Assembly (NCBI GenBank): GCA_003219345.1
Contig: QHOP01000049.1
Location: 1-18,446, forward strand
DNA: 18,446 bases
Reading direction: 5' to 3'
From: Verrucomicrobiota bacterium
GTDB taxonomy: Bacteria > Verrucomicrobiota > Verrucomicrobiia > Limisphaerales > AV2
Position numbers and translations under genes: made by a program. The notes under the pieces are model-generated. The model saw only the letters and a program-made list of their open reading frames with translations. It was not told the origin of the DNA and did not search any database. This document shows positions 6,762 through 13,350 of this stretch, piece by piece (within the stretch, counting starts at the first letter, position 1; each line of letters opens with the position of its first letter).

Positions 6762-6833
6762 GGCCTGAAGAAAGCCAACGAATCGCTCAAGGCAAAATAC
6801 AAGGTTGACGGCTTTCCCACTTTCCGTGGTTAA
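6762..6833 (+). pseudogene. Thioredoxin-like gene relic
   Basis: The frame through 6762-6830, closed by TAA at 6831-6833, reads ANESLKAKYKVDGFPTF within it. This is the typical middle of thioredoxin-fold proteins: a helix ending in L-x-x-K-Y, then V-x-G-F-P-T-F with the cis-proline loop. Nothing upstream (the pyrC end) or downstream continues the domain: there is no CxxC active site and no C-terminal half. After the PTF, a shift of frame gives VVKT and another stop. Best read as a leftover of a lost thioredoxin-family gene; chance similarity remains possible because it is only about 20 residues. Confidence 0.4.
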
Positions 6834-6888
6834 GACTTGACCGTGCGGGGCGCAGCCCTAGCATCGCGCGCAATTTGTGCAAGCAGCG

Positions 6889-8046
6889 ATGAAAGCGGTT
6901 CTGGCCCTCGAAGACGGCACTGTTTATCACGGTGAAGGCTTTGGCGCGTGCGCCATGGCGTGTGGGGAAGTCTGTTTCAACACTTCGATGACCGGCTACC
7001 AGGAAATCCTCACCGACCCGTCCTACAAAGGGCAAATTGTGACAATGACTTATCCGTTGATCGGCAATTACGGAGTCAACAACCAGGACGTGGAATCGTG
7101 GCGGCCGCACGTGGCGGGTTTTGTGGTTCGTGAACTCTCACCCGTGGTCAGCAACTGGCGAGCGGATTCTTCGCTGGCTGAATATTTGGATAAATACGGC
7201 ATTCCTGGCATCCAGGGAATTGACACGCGGGCGTTGACCAAGAGACTTCGCGTTCGCGGCGCGCTGAAAGGCTTCATTTCGACCGAGAAAATCACCGCCG
7301 CCGAAGCGGTGGCAAGGGCGCGGGCGTGGGAAGGGCTCGTCGGAGTGGATTATGTTAAAGAGGTGACGCACCAGCAGCCCTTCCTCTGGGATCCGGAGAA
7401 CAAACAGAGCAGCAACTTCAAACTCGCCCATGGAAACTCCACCGGCGACGCGCGTAATGTTCGCGACCCCTTGCGGCCGGCGGACATTCCGATTGTCGCG
7501 TACGATTTCGGGATGAAATACAATATTCTTCGCCGTCTGCGCCAGCGCGGATTCGAAGTGCGGGTCGTGCCGGCGGCCACTCCGGCTGCTGAGGGGTTGA
7601 AACACAAGCCCGCGGGTGTTTTTCTTTCAAATGGTCCCGGCGATCCGGCGGCGCTCGGCTATGCCGTGGAAGCGGTCACTGAGCTGGTGAAGAGCGGCAT
7701 TCCGATTTTCGGTATCTGCTTGGGGCACCAGATTCTCGGGCAGGCGTTTGGCGGCAAGACATTCAAATTGAAATTCGGCCATCGCGGCGCGAACCAGCCG
7801 GTGAAGGACATGGAGACCGGCAGAGTTGAAATCACTTCGCAGAACCATGGTTTTGCGGTCGATCCCACCACGCTGCCTTCCGATGTTGCGGTCAATCGCG
7901 TCAATCTCAACGACCGGACCGTCGAAGGCATGCGGCACAAGACCAAGCCGATTTTCTGCGTTCAATATCATCCGGAAGCTTCGCCCGGACCGCATGATTC
8001 CGCTCCGTTATTTGACGAATTCCGCGCGCTGATTGAGCGACATTGA
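6889..8046 (+). CDS. carA: Carbamoyl-phosphate synthase small (glutaminase) subunit
   Basis: CarA hydrolyses glutamine and channels ammonia to the large subunit CarB to make carbamoyl phosphate for pyrimidines and arginine. The 385-residue length is normal. The N-terminal CPSase domain has EVCFNTSMTGYQEILTDPSY (27-46), SYKGQIV, and GIQGIDTRALTKRLR. The C-terminal class I glutamine amidotransferase domain has VAYDFGMKYNILRRL (203-217), FLSNGPGDP (245-253), the nucleophile in FGICLGHQILGQAFGG (Cys277), TSQNHGF, and QYHPEASPGP with catalytic His361 and Glu363. ATG 6889 is preferred to GTG 6877, as the family begins at the KAVLALEDGTVYHG strand. It lies 130 bases after pyrC; carB is not in the window. 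A thioredoxin-like relic fills the gap. Confidence 0.97.
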   Translation: MKAVLALEDGTVYHGEGFGACAMACGEVCFNTSMTGYQEILTDPSYKGQIVTMTYPLIGNYGVNNQDVESWRPHVAGFVVRELSPVVSNWRADSSLAEYLDKYGIPGIQGIDTRALTKRLRVRGALKGFISTEKITAAEAVARARAWEGLVGVDYVKEVTHQQPFLWDPENKQSSNFKLAHGNSTGDARNVRDPLRPADIPIVAYDFGMKYNILRRLRQRGFEVRVVPAATPAAEGLKHKPAGVFLSNGPGDPAALGYAVEAVTELVKSGIPIFGICLGHQILGQAFGGKTFKLKFGHRGANQPVKDMETGRVEITSQNHGFAVDPTTLPSDVAVNRVNLNDRTVEGMRHKTKPIFCVQYHPEASPGPHDSAPLFDEFRALIERH

Positions 8047-8077
8047 CCTCGTGACCATCGTCAGACCGATAAACAGT

Positions 8078-8105
8078 TTGACTTGACGGAGACGGTGACA
8101 ATAAT
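8078..8105 (+). promoter_or_regulatory. Predicted sigma70-type promoter for the FHA gene
   Basis: TTGACT (8078-8083) and AATAAT (8100-8105), each 5 of 6 matches to consensus, are separated by 16 bases in the 78-base gap between carA and the FHA gene. Transcription would start about 8112, giving a leader of only about a dozen bases before ATG 8125. Confidence 0.5.
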
Positions 8106-8124
8106 GCGTTGAACCAACCAGGCT

Positions 8125-8643
8125 ATGGTCAAACTTGTTGTGCTCAGCGAAGGGTTGACGGGACTGACGTACGAACTGAAGGTGGACAAAACCACGATCG
8201 GACGATTCGAAGACAACGCCTTCCAGATCGCTGAGCCTTCGGTCTCCAGCCACCATTGCGAGCTGATTCAGCGCGGCAGCGATATTGTCGTCAAAGATCT
8301 CAACTCCACCAACGGCACCTTCGTCAACGGCGAAAAAATCACCGAAGCGGCTTTGAAGCCTGGTCAAATCCTGCGCTTGGGCCAGGTGGAAATGCGCTTG
8401 GAGTCCGGCACGGGGACGATGGCTGCCGCTGCGCCCCTCAAAAAGCCGTTGGAAAAGACGATGGTGATCGGCATTCAGGCCCAGGCGCTCGATCGAGGGA
8501 CGCGTCCGGTGAATTTCGAAACCAGCCCCGCGTTCTCCAAAAAAAGCAACAAGGCCAACAAAATCTTCATCGCGGTTGCGGTTGTGCTCGGCGTGTTGAT
8601 CATCGCATTGATCATCCTTTCGTACCTGCACCTGAAGACCTGA
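8125..8643 (+). CDS. Tail-anchored FHA domain protein
   Basis: A 172-residue protein with an N-terminal forkhead-associated domain and a C-terminal membrane anchor. FHA domains bind phosphothreonine peptides; the binding-site residues are all present: G26-R27 in TIGRFEDN, S41/H44 in SVSSHHCEL, and N60 with STNGTFVNG (61-69). A basic linker (SKKSNKANK, 138-146) precedes one helix at about 147-168 (IFIAVAVVLGVLIIALIILSYL), so the FHA domain should face the cytosol. Threonines in the linker (around TGTM and KTMVIG) could be kinase targets, but no Ser/Thr kinase lies in the window. It has its own predicted promoter, and its end faces hemB's end across 7 bases. Confidence 0.93.
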   Translation: MVKLVVLSEGLTGLTYELKVDKTTIGRFEDNAFQIAEPSVSSHHCELIQRGSDIVVKDLNSTNGTFVNGEKITEAALKPGQILRLGQVEMRLESGTGTMAAAAPLKKPLEKTMVIGIQAQALDRGTRPVNFETSPAFSKKSNKANKIFIAVAVVLGVLIIALIILSYLHLKT

Positions 8644-8650
8644 GCGCGCC

Positions 8651-9580
8651 TCAACCTTTGCTTTCCTTCAACCAGCGCGCCACCTCCTTTGCGGCATAAG
8701 TGATCAGAATGTCCGCTCCGGCGCGACGCATCGCCAGCAAGCTTTCCAACATCACCGCGCGTTCGTCAATCCAACGCCTGGTTGCGGCCGCTTTAATCAT
8801 GCTGTACTCGGCGCTCACGGCGTAGGCGGCGGTGGGATAACCGAACTCCGTTTTGACCCGGTGAATAATGTCGAGACAGGGCAGCGCAGGTTTGACCATG
8901 ACAATATCCGCGCCTTCCTCGATGTCCAGGCTGACTTCGCGCAGCGCTTCGTTGGCGTTCGCGGCGTCCATTTGATAACTGCGCCGGTCGCCGAATTGCG
9001 GCGCCGATTCCGCTGCCTCGCGAAACGGCCCGTAGAAAGCCGAGGCAAACTTCGCGGCGTAGGAGATAATGGGCGTTTCAGTAAGACCATTCTGGTCCAG
9101 GGCCGCGCGAATAGCTCGGACTCGGCCATCCATCATGTCGCTGGGCGCCACGACATCGGCGCCTGCGTCCGCGTGACTGACTGCCGTCCGGGCGAGTAGT
9201 TTCAGCGTCGGGTCGTTCAGGATGCGCACACCGGATTTGTCGCGACGCACAATTCCGCAATGCCCGTGGCTCATGTATTCGCAAAGGCAGACATCGGTGA
9301 TGACAATCAGCCGCTCCGGAATTCCAAACAACAAGACCGCTGGCACGCCTAATTCCTGAACTTGGGATGCCTCGCGCAACAGTTCGTCGGGCGAAAGTTG
9401 GAGGACGCCGGGCATCGCGTGGATCGCCCGGCGCACTTTTCTGCCAGGACGAACAAACAACGGCAGCACCAGTTGTTCAACGCTCAATCGCGTTTCGGCG
9501 ACCAGCCGGCGCATGGCGGGAGACTGGCGCAGGCGCCGCGGGCGATACATGGGGAACTGGCCGGTCAAAGGCGAACTCAT
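8651..9580 (-). CDS. hemB: Delta-aminolevulinic acid dehydratase (porphobilinogen synthase), internally shortened
   Basis: HemB joins two 5-aminolevulinates into porphobilinogen for haem and other tetrapyrroles. The protein has 309 residues against about 320-335 in the family. Present: RPRRLRQSPAMRRLV (13-27), VLPLFVRPG, the zinc-site DVCLCEYMSHGHCG (Cys98, Cys100, Cys108), APSDMMDGRV (145-154), Schiff-base lysines in SYAAKFASAFYGPFRE (Lys177) and MVKPALPCLDI (Lys230), and AVSAEYSMIK. ATG 9580 is chosen because it puts the family's conserved N-terminus in register; the frame stays open to 10291 only because it runs antisense to the next gene. Between LLFGIPE and LIVITDVC (residues 85-97) about 29 residues normally present (the helix after FGI) are missing, in frame. 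This may be natural or an assembly error. Convergent with the FHA gene. Confidence 0.94.
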   Translation of the reverse strand: MSSPLTGQFPMYRPRRLRQSPAMRRLVAETRLSVEQLVLPLFVRPGRKVRRAIHAMPGVLQLSPDELLREASQVQELGVPAVLLFGIPERLIVITDVCLCEYMSHGHCGIVRRDKSGVRILNDPTLKLLARTAVSHADAGADVVAPSDMMDGRVRAIRAALDQNGLTETPIISYAAKFASAFYGPFREAAESAPQFGDRRSYQMDAANANEALREVSLDIEEGADIVMVKPALPCLDIIHRVKTEFGYPTAAYAVSAEYSMIKAAATRRWIDERAVMLESLLAMRRAGADILITYAAKEVARWLKESKG

Positions 9581-9632
9581 GGAGCACAGCCTAACGAAGC
9601 TTGAACGCGGCGGCAAGGAGCGTGCAAAGGCG

Positions 9633-9680
9633 TAGGGCAGGCTTCCAGCCTGCCGGTTCGGGCGGCATCCGTGCCGCCCA
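9633..9680. repeat. Two tandem perfect hairpins, dispersed-repeat-like
   Basis: Hairpin one: GGCAGGCT / AGCCTGCC (9636-9643 with 9647-9654). Hairpin two: GGGCGGCA / TGCCGCCC (9660-9667 with 9672-9679). Both have 8-bp perfect stems and tiny loops, five bases apart, with no T tract. It sits between the divergent hemB and DUF4230 genes. The look is that of REP/BIME-type dispersed repeats; I recall similar strings from other Verrucomicrobiota but cannot check the copy number. Confidence 0.7.
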
Positions 9681-9742
9681 GGCCCCATCGCCTTAACGAC
9701 TTTCCGCCTTTGCAAATCAGTGCGACGGATTAAATTCGGCGC

Positions 9743-10330
9743 ATGCTCAAGACGCGCTTGATCATCCTCGGACTGGCGCTGGCGATTGGCGCGGGTGTGG
9801 CGCTGTTCGTCGCGTTGCTTTGGGTGCCGCTGCCGCGGTCGAGCGCGCCGCCCAGGATTCAAAACACCGCGACGATGCTTAAACAGGTCCAGACGCTCTC
9901 CGAACTGGTCACGGTCAAATATGTGCTCGAAAAAGTGGTCATCCTGGAGGACATCAAGTGGTACGGTGAAAACCGCGTGTTGCTGGTCGCGCACGGAGTC
10001 GTCAAGGCGGGCGTGGACTTGCAGGAAATCAAGCCGGAAGACGTGCGCGTCGATGACAAAAAGGTGGTTATGAAACTGCCGCGAGCCAGGATCACGGACG
10101 CCTACCTCGACGACCAGAAAACGCGCGTAGTGGACCGGACGACCGGCCTGTTGCGCACGTTCGACAAAGACCTCGAACAAAGCGCGCGTCGCCAGGCGGT
10201 GGCGGATTTGAGCATTTCGGCCCGCTTCAATGGAATCAACAGCGACGCCGAAGAACGGGCGCGGCTGCAGTTGAGCAACCTTTTCCACCAACTCGGCCTC
10301 GAAGTCGAATTCGTGACGGACACATACTAG
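9743..10330 (+). CDS. DUF4230 domain protein, membrane anchored
   Basis: A 195-residue protein with one N-terminal helix (residues 5-29, LIILGLALAIGAGVALFVALL) and an extracytoplasmic domain matching the DUF4230 pattern: the ELVTVKYVLEKVV segment (54-66), ENRVLLVAHGVVKAGVDLQEIKPEDV (76-101), and a KVVMKLPRARITDAYLDDQKTRVVDRTTG block (107-135), ending in an amphipathic Arg/Ala-rich helix. The family's function is not known to me; its shape suggests an envelope role. ATG at 9743 is well supported by the immediate anchor. It is divergent from hemB with a 162-base gap that holds two hairpins, and lies 256 bases upstream of the lptD-like gene on the same strand. Confidence 0.85.
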   Translation: MLKTRLIILGLALAIGAGVALFVALLWVPLPRSSAPPRIQNTATMLKQVQTLSELVTVKYVLEKVVILEDIKWYGENRVLLVAHGVVKAGVDLQEIKPEDVRVDDKKVVMKLPRARITDAYLDDQKTRVVDRTTGLLRTFDKDLEQSARRQAVADLSISARFNGINSDAEERARLQLSNLFHQLGLEVEFVTDTY

Positions 10331-10365
10331 TCAGTCAGACGGCAAGATAGAAGACAGCATCATGA

Positions 10366-10420
10366 GCCACCAAGAAGCACAAAAAGCACAAGCGCTGATT
10401 TTTTTCTGCGCCTTTTTGTG
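10366..10420. repeat. A-rich AGCACAAA-type repeat with imperfect hairpin
   Basis: Two units of AGCACAA(AA) (10376-10391) stand within CCACCAAGAAGCACAAAA, and CACAAAAA (10378-10385) plus GCGC (10392-10395) pair with GCGC (10408-10411) plus TTTTTGTG (10413-10420) around a T-rich loop. It lies in the 256-base gap between the DUF4230 and lptD-like genes. No T tract follows the stem, so a terminator is less likely than a dispersed low-complexity repeat. The rest of that gap shows nothing else I can name. Confidence 0.5.
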
Positions 10421-10586
10421 GCCAGCTTCCTCTCGTCGAATCGCATAGCACCTGTGGTTCTCCTGGTAATGATCGATTCGGGCGGCAGGTTTCGGTTTTG
10501 GCCTTCGATGGGAGACCGGACGATAAAAAACAAAGGAAATCCCGCTTGGCAAGTCAAAGCGCATTTTGTTTAGCTGTGCCCGCCCA

Positions 10587-12797
10587 ATGAAATTGTCCCG
10601 CCCCTTTTGCCTGGTTCTGCTTTTGACACGCGCCGCGTGTTCCCTCTTCGCGGCCGGGGTGGAAGAGGAGGGAATCGAGATCCAAGGGATCGGTCCAGGG
10701 CAGGTCGAATTCAACTACGAAACCGGCTTCTACATGACCACCAACGATTTCGTGGCTCGTTACCAAGGGGCGGTATTGACGGCCCATCGCGCCCAGGGGA
10801 ATCGAATAACCGGAGACGTGGAAGCCGAGGGCGCGGTGAATCTGCAGTACGAAAACCAGGTCTGGAGCGGCGATCGTCTGCAATACAACTTTTTTACCCA
10901 CCAGATTCGCACGGCCAGGTTCCGCACTGGCAAGAGCCCGTTTTTTGCCACCGGCGATGGCCTTGGTGCGGACCAGACCAACCATACCTACGCCGCGACC
11001 AATGCCTTCGTCACGACGGACGACGTGGAGAAGCCCGGCTTCCGCGTGCACGCCAGGCGCCTGACGATCGTGCCGGGAAAGTATTTTGTGGCGCGTGACG
11101 CCGTGCTCTACTTCGGCAACGTGCCGGTTTTCTATTTTCCTTATTACCGCCGCAACTTTGACCGGCGGCAGAGCAGCTTTGAGTTCACACCCGGCTATCG
11201 CAGCTCCTACGGACCGTATTTGCTTGGCGCTTACAACTGGTATTGGAATGAAAAGCTTTACGGATCACTTCACGCGGATTACCGGTTGAAACGCGGTTTT
11301 GGCGGCGGTCCGGACGCCTACTACGACGCGGGCGTGTTGGGAGAAGGAACGGTGAAGTATTACTACCTGCGCGATCATGAGCCTGGTTTTCTGACTTTCA
11401 CCAACGGCATACCGACCTCCTCCACCAACGGCGTGCCAATCGAGAAAGACCGCTATCGTCTCGCCTTCACGCACCAGGTAAGCCTCCGCACGAACCTCAC
11501 CGCCACCGCCGTTCTGCGCCAGGAAAGTGATCCGTTTGTCGTTCGGGACTTCTTCGAGAGCGAATACCGCGACAACACGCAGCCGGGTTCCTTCCTGGAT
11601 GTCAACCAACGCTGGTCGAACTTCAGCCTCGACGTCCTCGCCCAGCCGCGCATCAACGATTTCTTTGAAACGATCGAGCGCCTGCCCGAGGTGAAGCTGA
11701 CGGGGGAACGACAGCAGCTCGGCGTCTCGCCCTTCTACTACGAAAGCCAAAGTTCCGTCGGTTACTTTCGGCACACCTTCGCCAACGACCTCACGAATTC
11801 TTTCGCCGCGTATCGGGCCGACACTTTTCACCAGTTGCTGCTGCCGCAAATTTTCTTCGGCTGGTTGAACGTGACCCCGCGTGTCGGCGGACGGTTTACC
11901 GATTACGGCGAAACCCATGGCGTTGGTACGACCAACAAGGAGGAGCAACGTTGGGTGTTCAACACCGGGGCCGAGGTTTCCTTCAAGGCCTCGCGAATTT
12001 GGCAGGGTGCGCACAGCAAGCTTTTTGACATGGATGGCATGCGTCACGTGGTCGAACCGTCCGTGAATTACGTCTTCGTGCCCACGCCGAACAAGCCGCC
12101 TACGGAGCTGCCGCAGTTCGACAGCCAATTGTCCACGCTGCGGCTGATACCGGTCGATTTTCCGGACTACAATTCGATTGATTCCATCGACAGCCAAAAC
12201 GTTTTGCGGCTCGGTTTGAGAAATACATTGCAAACCAAACGAAAGAACGGGGTCGAGAACCTGTTCAAGTGGGCGGTTTACGCCGATTGGCGCCTCAAAC
12301 CGCGCCCTGACCAGGAAACGTTCACGGACGTTTACTCCGACCTCGACTTCAAACCGCGTTCGTGGATTACGTTGAATTCCGAGACGCGCTACAGCATCAA
12401 CGACCGGCAGTGGCGCGAGGCGAATCACACCCTCACGCTCTCACCGAACAGCACCTGGAGTTGGTCGGTGGGCCATCGTTATTTGCGCAGCGACCCGGCG
12501 CTCGGGCCGGATTCCGGAAACAACACCATCTTGAGCAGTTTCTACTATCGCTTCAGCGAGAACTGGGCCGGACGCCTGCAGCATCGCTTCGAGGCGCGCG
12601 ACGGCACGCTGGAAGAACAATATTACACCCTCTATCGCGATTTCCGGAGCTGGACGGCGGCCTTGACGTTTCGCGTCCGCGAGAGCCGCATCGGCCCGAC
12701 CGATTACGGCGTAGCGGTGACGTTTTCCTTGAAAGCTATCCCGCGCTTCAAACTCGGCGATGACCAGAACAAGCCGAACTTGTTGCTTGGCGGTTGA
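10587..12797 (+). CDS. lptD: LPS-assembly outer membrane protein LptD-like
   Basis: LptD forms, with LptE, the outer-membrane gate that inserts lipopolysaccharide. The 736-residue protein starts with a signal peptide (MKLSRPFCLVLLLTRAACSLFAA, cleavage about residue 23; ATG 10587 preferred to TTG 10566). Residues about 30-130 are the OstA/LptA-like beta domain, with LTAHRAQGNRITGDVEAEG and DRLQYNF. The junction into the barrel has the family-typical ARDAVLYFGNVPVFYFPYYR (about 170-190). The remainder alternates Tyr/Phe/Arg-rich strands (for example FEFTPGYRSSYGPYL, HRYLRSDP, FYYRFSENWAGRLQHRFEAR), as expected of a beta barrel. The disulfide cysteines of E. coli LptD are absent: past the signal peptide no cysteine is seen. 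The gene stands alone, followed by a repeat-rich gap. Confidence 0.88.
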   Translation: MKLSRPFCLVLLLTRAACSLFAAGVEEEGIEIQGIGPGQVEFNYETGFYMTTNDFVARYQGAVLTAHRAQGNRITGDVEAEGAVNLQYENQVWSGDRLQYNFFTHQIRTARFRTGKSPFFATGDGLGADQTNHTYAATNAFVTTDDVEKPGFRVHARRLTIVPGKYFVARDAVLYFGNVPVFYFPYYRRNFDRRQSSFEFTPGYRSSYGPYLLGAYNWYWNEKLYGSLHADYRLKRGFGGGPDAYYDAGVLGEGTVKYYYLRDHEPGFLTFTNGIPTSSTNGVPIEKDRYRLAFTHQVSLRTNLTATAVLRQESDPFVVRDFFESEYRDNTQPGSFLDVNQRWSNFSLDVLAQPRINDFFETIERLPEVKLTGERQQLGVSPFYYESQSSVGYFRHTFANDLTNSFAAYRADTFHQLLLPQIFFGWLNVTPRVGGRFTDYGETHGVGTTNKEEQRWVFNTGAEVSFKASRIWQGAHSKLFDMDGMRHVVEPSVNYVFVPTPNKPPTELPQFDSQLSTLRLIPVDFPDYNSIDSIDSQNVLRLGLRNTLQTKRKNGVENLFKWAVYADWRLKPRPDQETFTDVYSDLDFKPRSWITLNSETRYSINDRQWREANHTLTLSPNSTWSWSVGHRYLRSDPALGPDSGNNTILSSFYYRFSENWAGRLQHRFEARDGTLEEQYYTLYRDFRSWTAALTFRVRESRIGPTDYGVAVTFSLKAIPRFKLGDDQNKPNLLLGG

Positions 12798-12890
12798 AGT
12801 CGGTAGCCGCCGACGCTTGGGAGGCGAATCAGACGCCTGCGTTCATATTGAGACGAACGCCCTCACCCATCCCTCCCCATGAACCCAGAG

Positions 12891-12992
12891 GAACATCCAA
12901 CATCGAACATCCAAACGCCGAACATCGAATGGCCGCGCGACTCCTCGCTCACTTCGGCGATCGGTGTTCGATGTTGGACGTTCGATGTTTTC
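12891..12992. repeat. Long inverted repeat of AACATC/GATGTT units
   Basis: The left arm (12891-12930) is built of repeated CATCGAACATCCAA-like units. The right arm (12961-12992) is its near reverse complement (GTTCGATGTTGGACGTTCGA), giving an imperfect stem of about 30 bp around a 30-base, GC-rich loop. The arms also have internal direct repetition of GAACATC. It encodes false ORFs on both strands. It has the character of a miniature dispersed repeat; similar strings occur, as I recall, in other Verrucomicrobiota. Confidence 0.8.
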
Positions 12993-13060
12993 CCCGGTTC
13001 AGCGGGTTTGAACGCGCGAATTTTCATTTCGTGGAAATCTCTCCCCATCGGATGGAGTAA

Positions 13061-13130
13061 GGGCGCCCGCCAGACAAGATGACGGAACAGCGCCCTCTCG
13101 CTGGCGCATCCCGGCGAGTCTCATCTTGGC
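13061..13130. repeat. Second imperfect palindrome, REP-like
   Basis: The outer arms CAAGATGA (13075-13082) and TCATCTTG (13121-13128) are perfect complements. Between them GCGCC (13090-13094) pairs with GGCGC (13103-13107) around CTCTCGCT. The whole is preceded by GGGCGCCC, itself palindromic. There is no T tract and no plausible protein. Probably a second family of dispersed repeat, about 70 bases after the long inverted repeat. Confidence 0.5.
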
Positions 13131-13350
13131 CGAGAACGAAGGCGGATGGGTCGTTTTGCTATTCCGAATAGACTTCGGCACCGACTCTCTGCGTGAGGAA
13201 AACCCTGGCGCGATTGTCAAAGCAGTTAAGATTGAGCAAAAGACCATGGAAAGAGTCGAACCCTCAAACCACCTTCGGCTCATGAAAACACTTCGTCATT
13301 GCTTCTGTCTCAGGGGCGGATTATACGCTGAAGGAACGCGCTGACAGAGT

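Larger units (their letters stand above)
12798..13350. other. Repeat-rich intergenic region
   Basis: These 553 bases hold no gene I can support. They contain a long inverted repeat (12891-12992) and a second imperfect palindrome (13061-13130). The stretch 13131-13350 shows no clear structure; a 72-residue frame there starts only at TTG and looks unlike a protein. A weak stem AGGCG/CGCCT occurs just after the lptD-like stop, without a T tract. Confidence 0.6.

Noticed and set aside
9581..10291. Upstream extension of the hemB frame, open on the minus strand
   Set aside because: It runs antisense to the DUF4230 gene, has His/Arg/Asp-rich non-protein-like composition, and HemB homology starts only at the ATG at 9580.
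10378..10420. Terminator for the DUF4230 gene
   Set aside because: The stem is imperfect and no T tract follows; the T-rich part is in the loop and arm.
11265..12428. 387-residue open frame on the minus strand
   Set aside because: Antisense shadow of the lptD-like gene; no recognisable domain and no sensible start context.
12794..13060. Small open frames on both strands around the inverted repeat
   Set aside because: They translate the repeated GAACATC units and their complements; the peptide patterns follow from the repeat, not from a gene.
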